A DNA stretch of 64,000 bases, taken from assembly GCF_900104745.1 (NCBI RefSeq), contig NZ_LT629732.1, positions 4,575,981 through 4,639,980 on the forward strand, read 5' to 3'. Positions within the stretch are counted from its first letter, which is position 1. The number at the start of each line of letters is the position of its first letter. The stretch comes from Actinopolymorpha singaporensis. GTDB taxonomy: Bacteria; Actinomycetota; Actinomycetes; Propionibacteriales; Actinopolymorphaceae. Under the pieces are notes generated by a model. That model had not been told where the DNA came from. It was given only the letters and a program-made list of their open reading frames with translations, and searched no databases. The translations under genes and the position numbers were made by a program. Shown here one piece after another: positions 63,174 to 64,000 of the stretch.

Positions 63174-63718
63174 TTGCGCGCTTTGGCGGGTGGGCTCGAC
63201 GGCGAGCCCACCGGCGTCCGTGCCCGCACGCCCAGTCCTCGTGGCTCGTCGAGAACGGTCACCTCGGTGAACCCGTGCTCGCCCAGCGCGGCGACGATCG
63301 GGTCGGTCAGCCGCGCGCCGGTACGGGGTCCACCGGCGCCGTAGAGCACCCACAGCGCACCGCCGGGCCGCAGCGCTGCCGTCAACAGGTGGAGTTCGGC
63401 GGTGGGACAGCGTGTCCAGAAGAGGTTGACATCCACCGAGAACGCCACGTCCAGACTGTGGTCCGGGAGGTCCAGCGTGTCCAACTCCCCGTGCCGAACC
63501 TCCAGCCGGCCGGCGGACACGTGCCCGGCGTTGCGGTCGAGCGTACGCCGCACCGCCACCGCCGAACGGTCGAGCGCGACCAGCCGGCCGCTGCGCAGCC
63601 GGGCGCACACGAGTTCGGCGGCGGCACCCGCTCCACAGCCGATCTCCAGCACGTGGTCGGCCGGGCCGGGGTCGAGTACGTCGACAGCCCAGCGCACGCG
63701 CTCGGGAATGCTCGCCAC
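63170..63718 (-). CDS. SAM-dependent methyltransferase
   Basis: 182 residues from a GTG with GAGGAG upstream. Class I fold: VLEIGCGAGAAAELVCARL, then LVALDRS, LEVRHGELDTLDLPD and ALRPGGALWVLYGAGGP. The C terminus is Ser/Pro-rich. It is shorter than most members and lacks a clear substrate domain. Tail-to-tail with the TetM-like gene (4-bp overlap). Confidence 0.82.
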   Translation of the reverse strand: MASIPERVRWAVDVLDPGPADHVLEIGCGAGAAAELVCARLRSGRLVALDRSAVAVRRTLDRNAGHVSAGRLEVRHGELDTLDLPDHSLDVAFSVDVNLFWTRCPTAELHLLTAALRPGGALWVLYGAGGPRTGARLTDPIVAALGEHGFTEVTVLDEPRGLGVRARTPVGSPSSPPAKARN

Positions 63719-63816
63719 CGCGGCTCCTCGCGAACTCTCGTTCCGCCCCCTTGACCGACCTCACATCGGCACCGGATCCGGCGCCGCATCGGGACCCCGG
63801 CAACCAATGGCGGCAG

Positions 63817-64000
63817 ATGCTACCGGTGGACAGGTGTGGTGACCAGGTTCTCGACCAGCTGGCAGGAGTGGTGGCCGACAGGTATCGCCGCCGGGCGATC
63901 CTCGTCGGTGCGGACCTGGTCCGCACACTGGTCCTCGGCGCGATCCCGCTCTGCGCGATGTGGACGTTCACGTGCGATCATCGTCTGCCGCTGGCTGACC
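63817..64000 (+). CDS. MFS-type transporter, N-terminal part (cut by window edge)
   Basis: An open frame from the ATG at 63817 to the edge encodes LDQLAGVVADRYRRRAILVGADLVRTLVLGAIPLCAM, the loop and second helix pattern of major facilitator transporters of the MFS_3 type (LAGxxADRxxRRxxL...ADLxRxxxLGxLP). Those normally have about 70 residues and two helices before this point. Here only about 10 precede it, so the true start may be missing or the gene may be truncated. The rest lies beyond the window. Confidence 0.45.
   Translation, partial: MLPVDRCGDQVLDQLAGVVADRYRRRAILVGADLVRTLVLGAIPLCAMWTFTCDHRLPLAD

Overview
The window is 64 kb of very GC-rich DNA (about 70% or more by eye) from an actinobacterium. 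Pointers are the codon use, many GTG starts, the ergothioneine genes and the many close relatives of Mycobacterium tuberculosis dormancy proteins. It does not look mycobacterial: the layout differs and nothing of the mycobacterial envelope is present. I cannot name the genus from sequence alone. No rRNA, tRNA, CRISPR array or insertion sequence was seen.

Layout. 0.3-5.4 kb: typA, a cadmium/lead-type ArsR repressor coupled to a cation efflux gene, a secreted protein, a metallo-beta-lactamase-fold hydrolase and the remnant of an HxlR regulator. 5.4-34.4 kb: a large island of hypoxia/dormancy genes. It holds five universal stress protein (USP) genes (one decayed), three Acg-type nitroreductase-fold genes, homologues of Rv1733c, Rv1738 and HspX/Acr, an eRF1-like protein resembling Rv2629, two PPOX-fold proteins, a hemerythrin, a lone hypF, and two HAD-like genes plus a GH65 phosphorylase that together resemble parts of Rv2006. 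It also holds the response regulator DevR/DosR (co-transcribed with a USP, as Rv3134c-devR in M. tuberculosis) and, 3 kb away, a DevS/DosS-type haem sensor kinase. Several other genes sit inside the island: an ECF42 sigma factor with its YCII partner, a class I aldolase, a decayed DUF4389 gene, and a sortase with its neighbour. 34.8-40.9 kb: an oligopeptide ABC transporter in the order SBP-D-F-C-B. 41-45.4 kb: NfeD-like protein, lipoprotein, glutaryl-CoA dehydrogenase, aldo/keto reductase and a histone-H1-like membrane protein. 45.6-50.1 kb: egtABCD for ergothioneine, without egtE, followed by a COG0523-type protein. 51.5-64 kb: membrane protein with a frameshift, two methyltransferases, LOG protein, DJ-1/PfpI protein, a large secreted glycosidase, PhyH dioxygenase, NAD kinase, a MarR-GNAT fusion, a TetM-like ribosome protection protein with a possible leader ORF, and the start of an MFS-type gene.

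How it works together (inference). The DevR DNA-contact residues are conserved. By eye, a 14-bp dyad resembling the DosR box core (GGGACTWWAGTCCC) lies about 60-120 bp upstream of many of the dormancy genes, and three copies at exact 21-bp spacing lie before the hemerythrin gene. The simplest reading is a DevS-DevR regulon gathered in one place: low oxygen or redox change would switch on stress proteins, flavin enzymes, a ribosome-hibernation-type protein, an Hsp20 chaperone, storage-sugar phosphorolysis and an oxygen-binding hemerythrin. The ergothioneine genes close by add redox buffering but show no such box that I could see.
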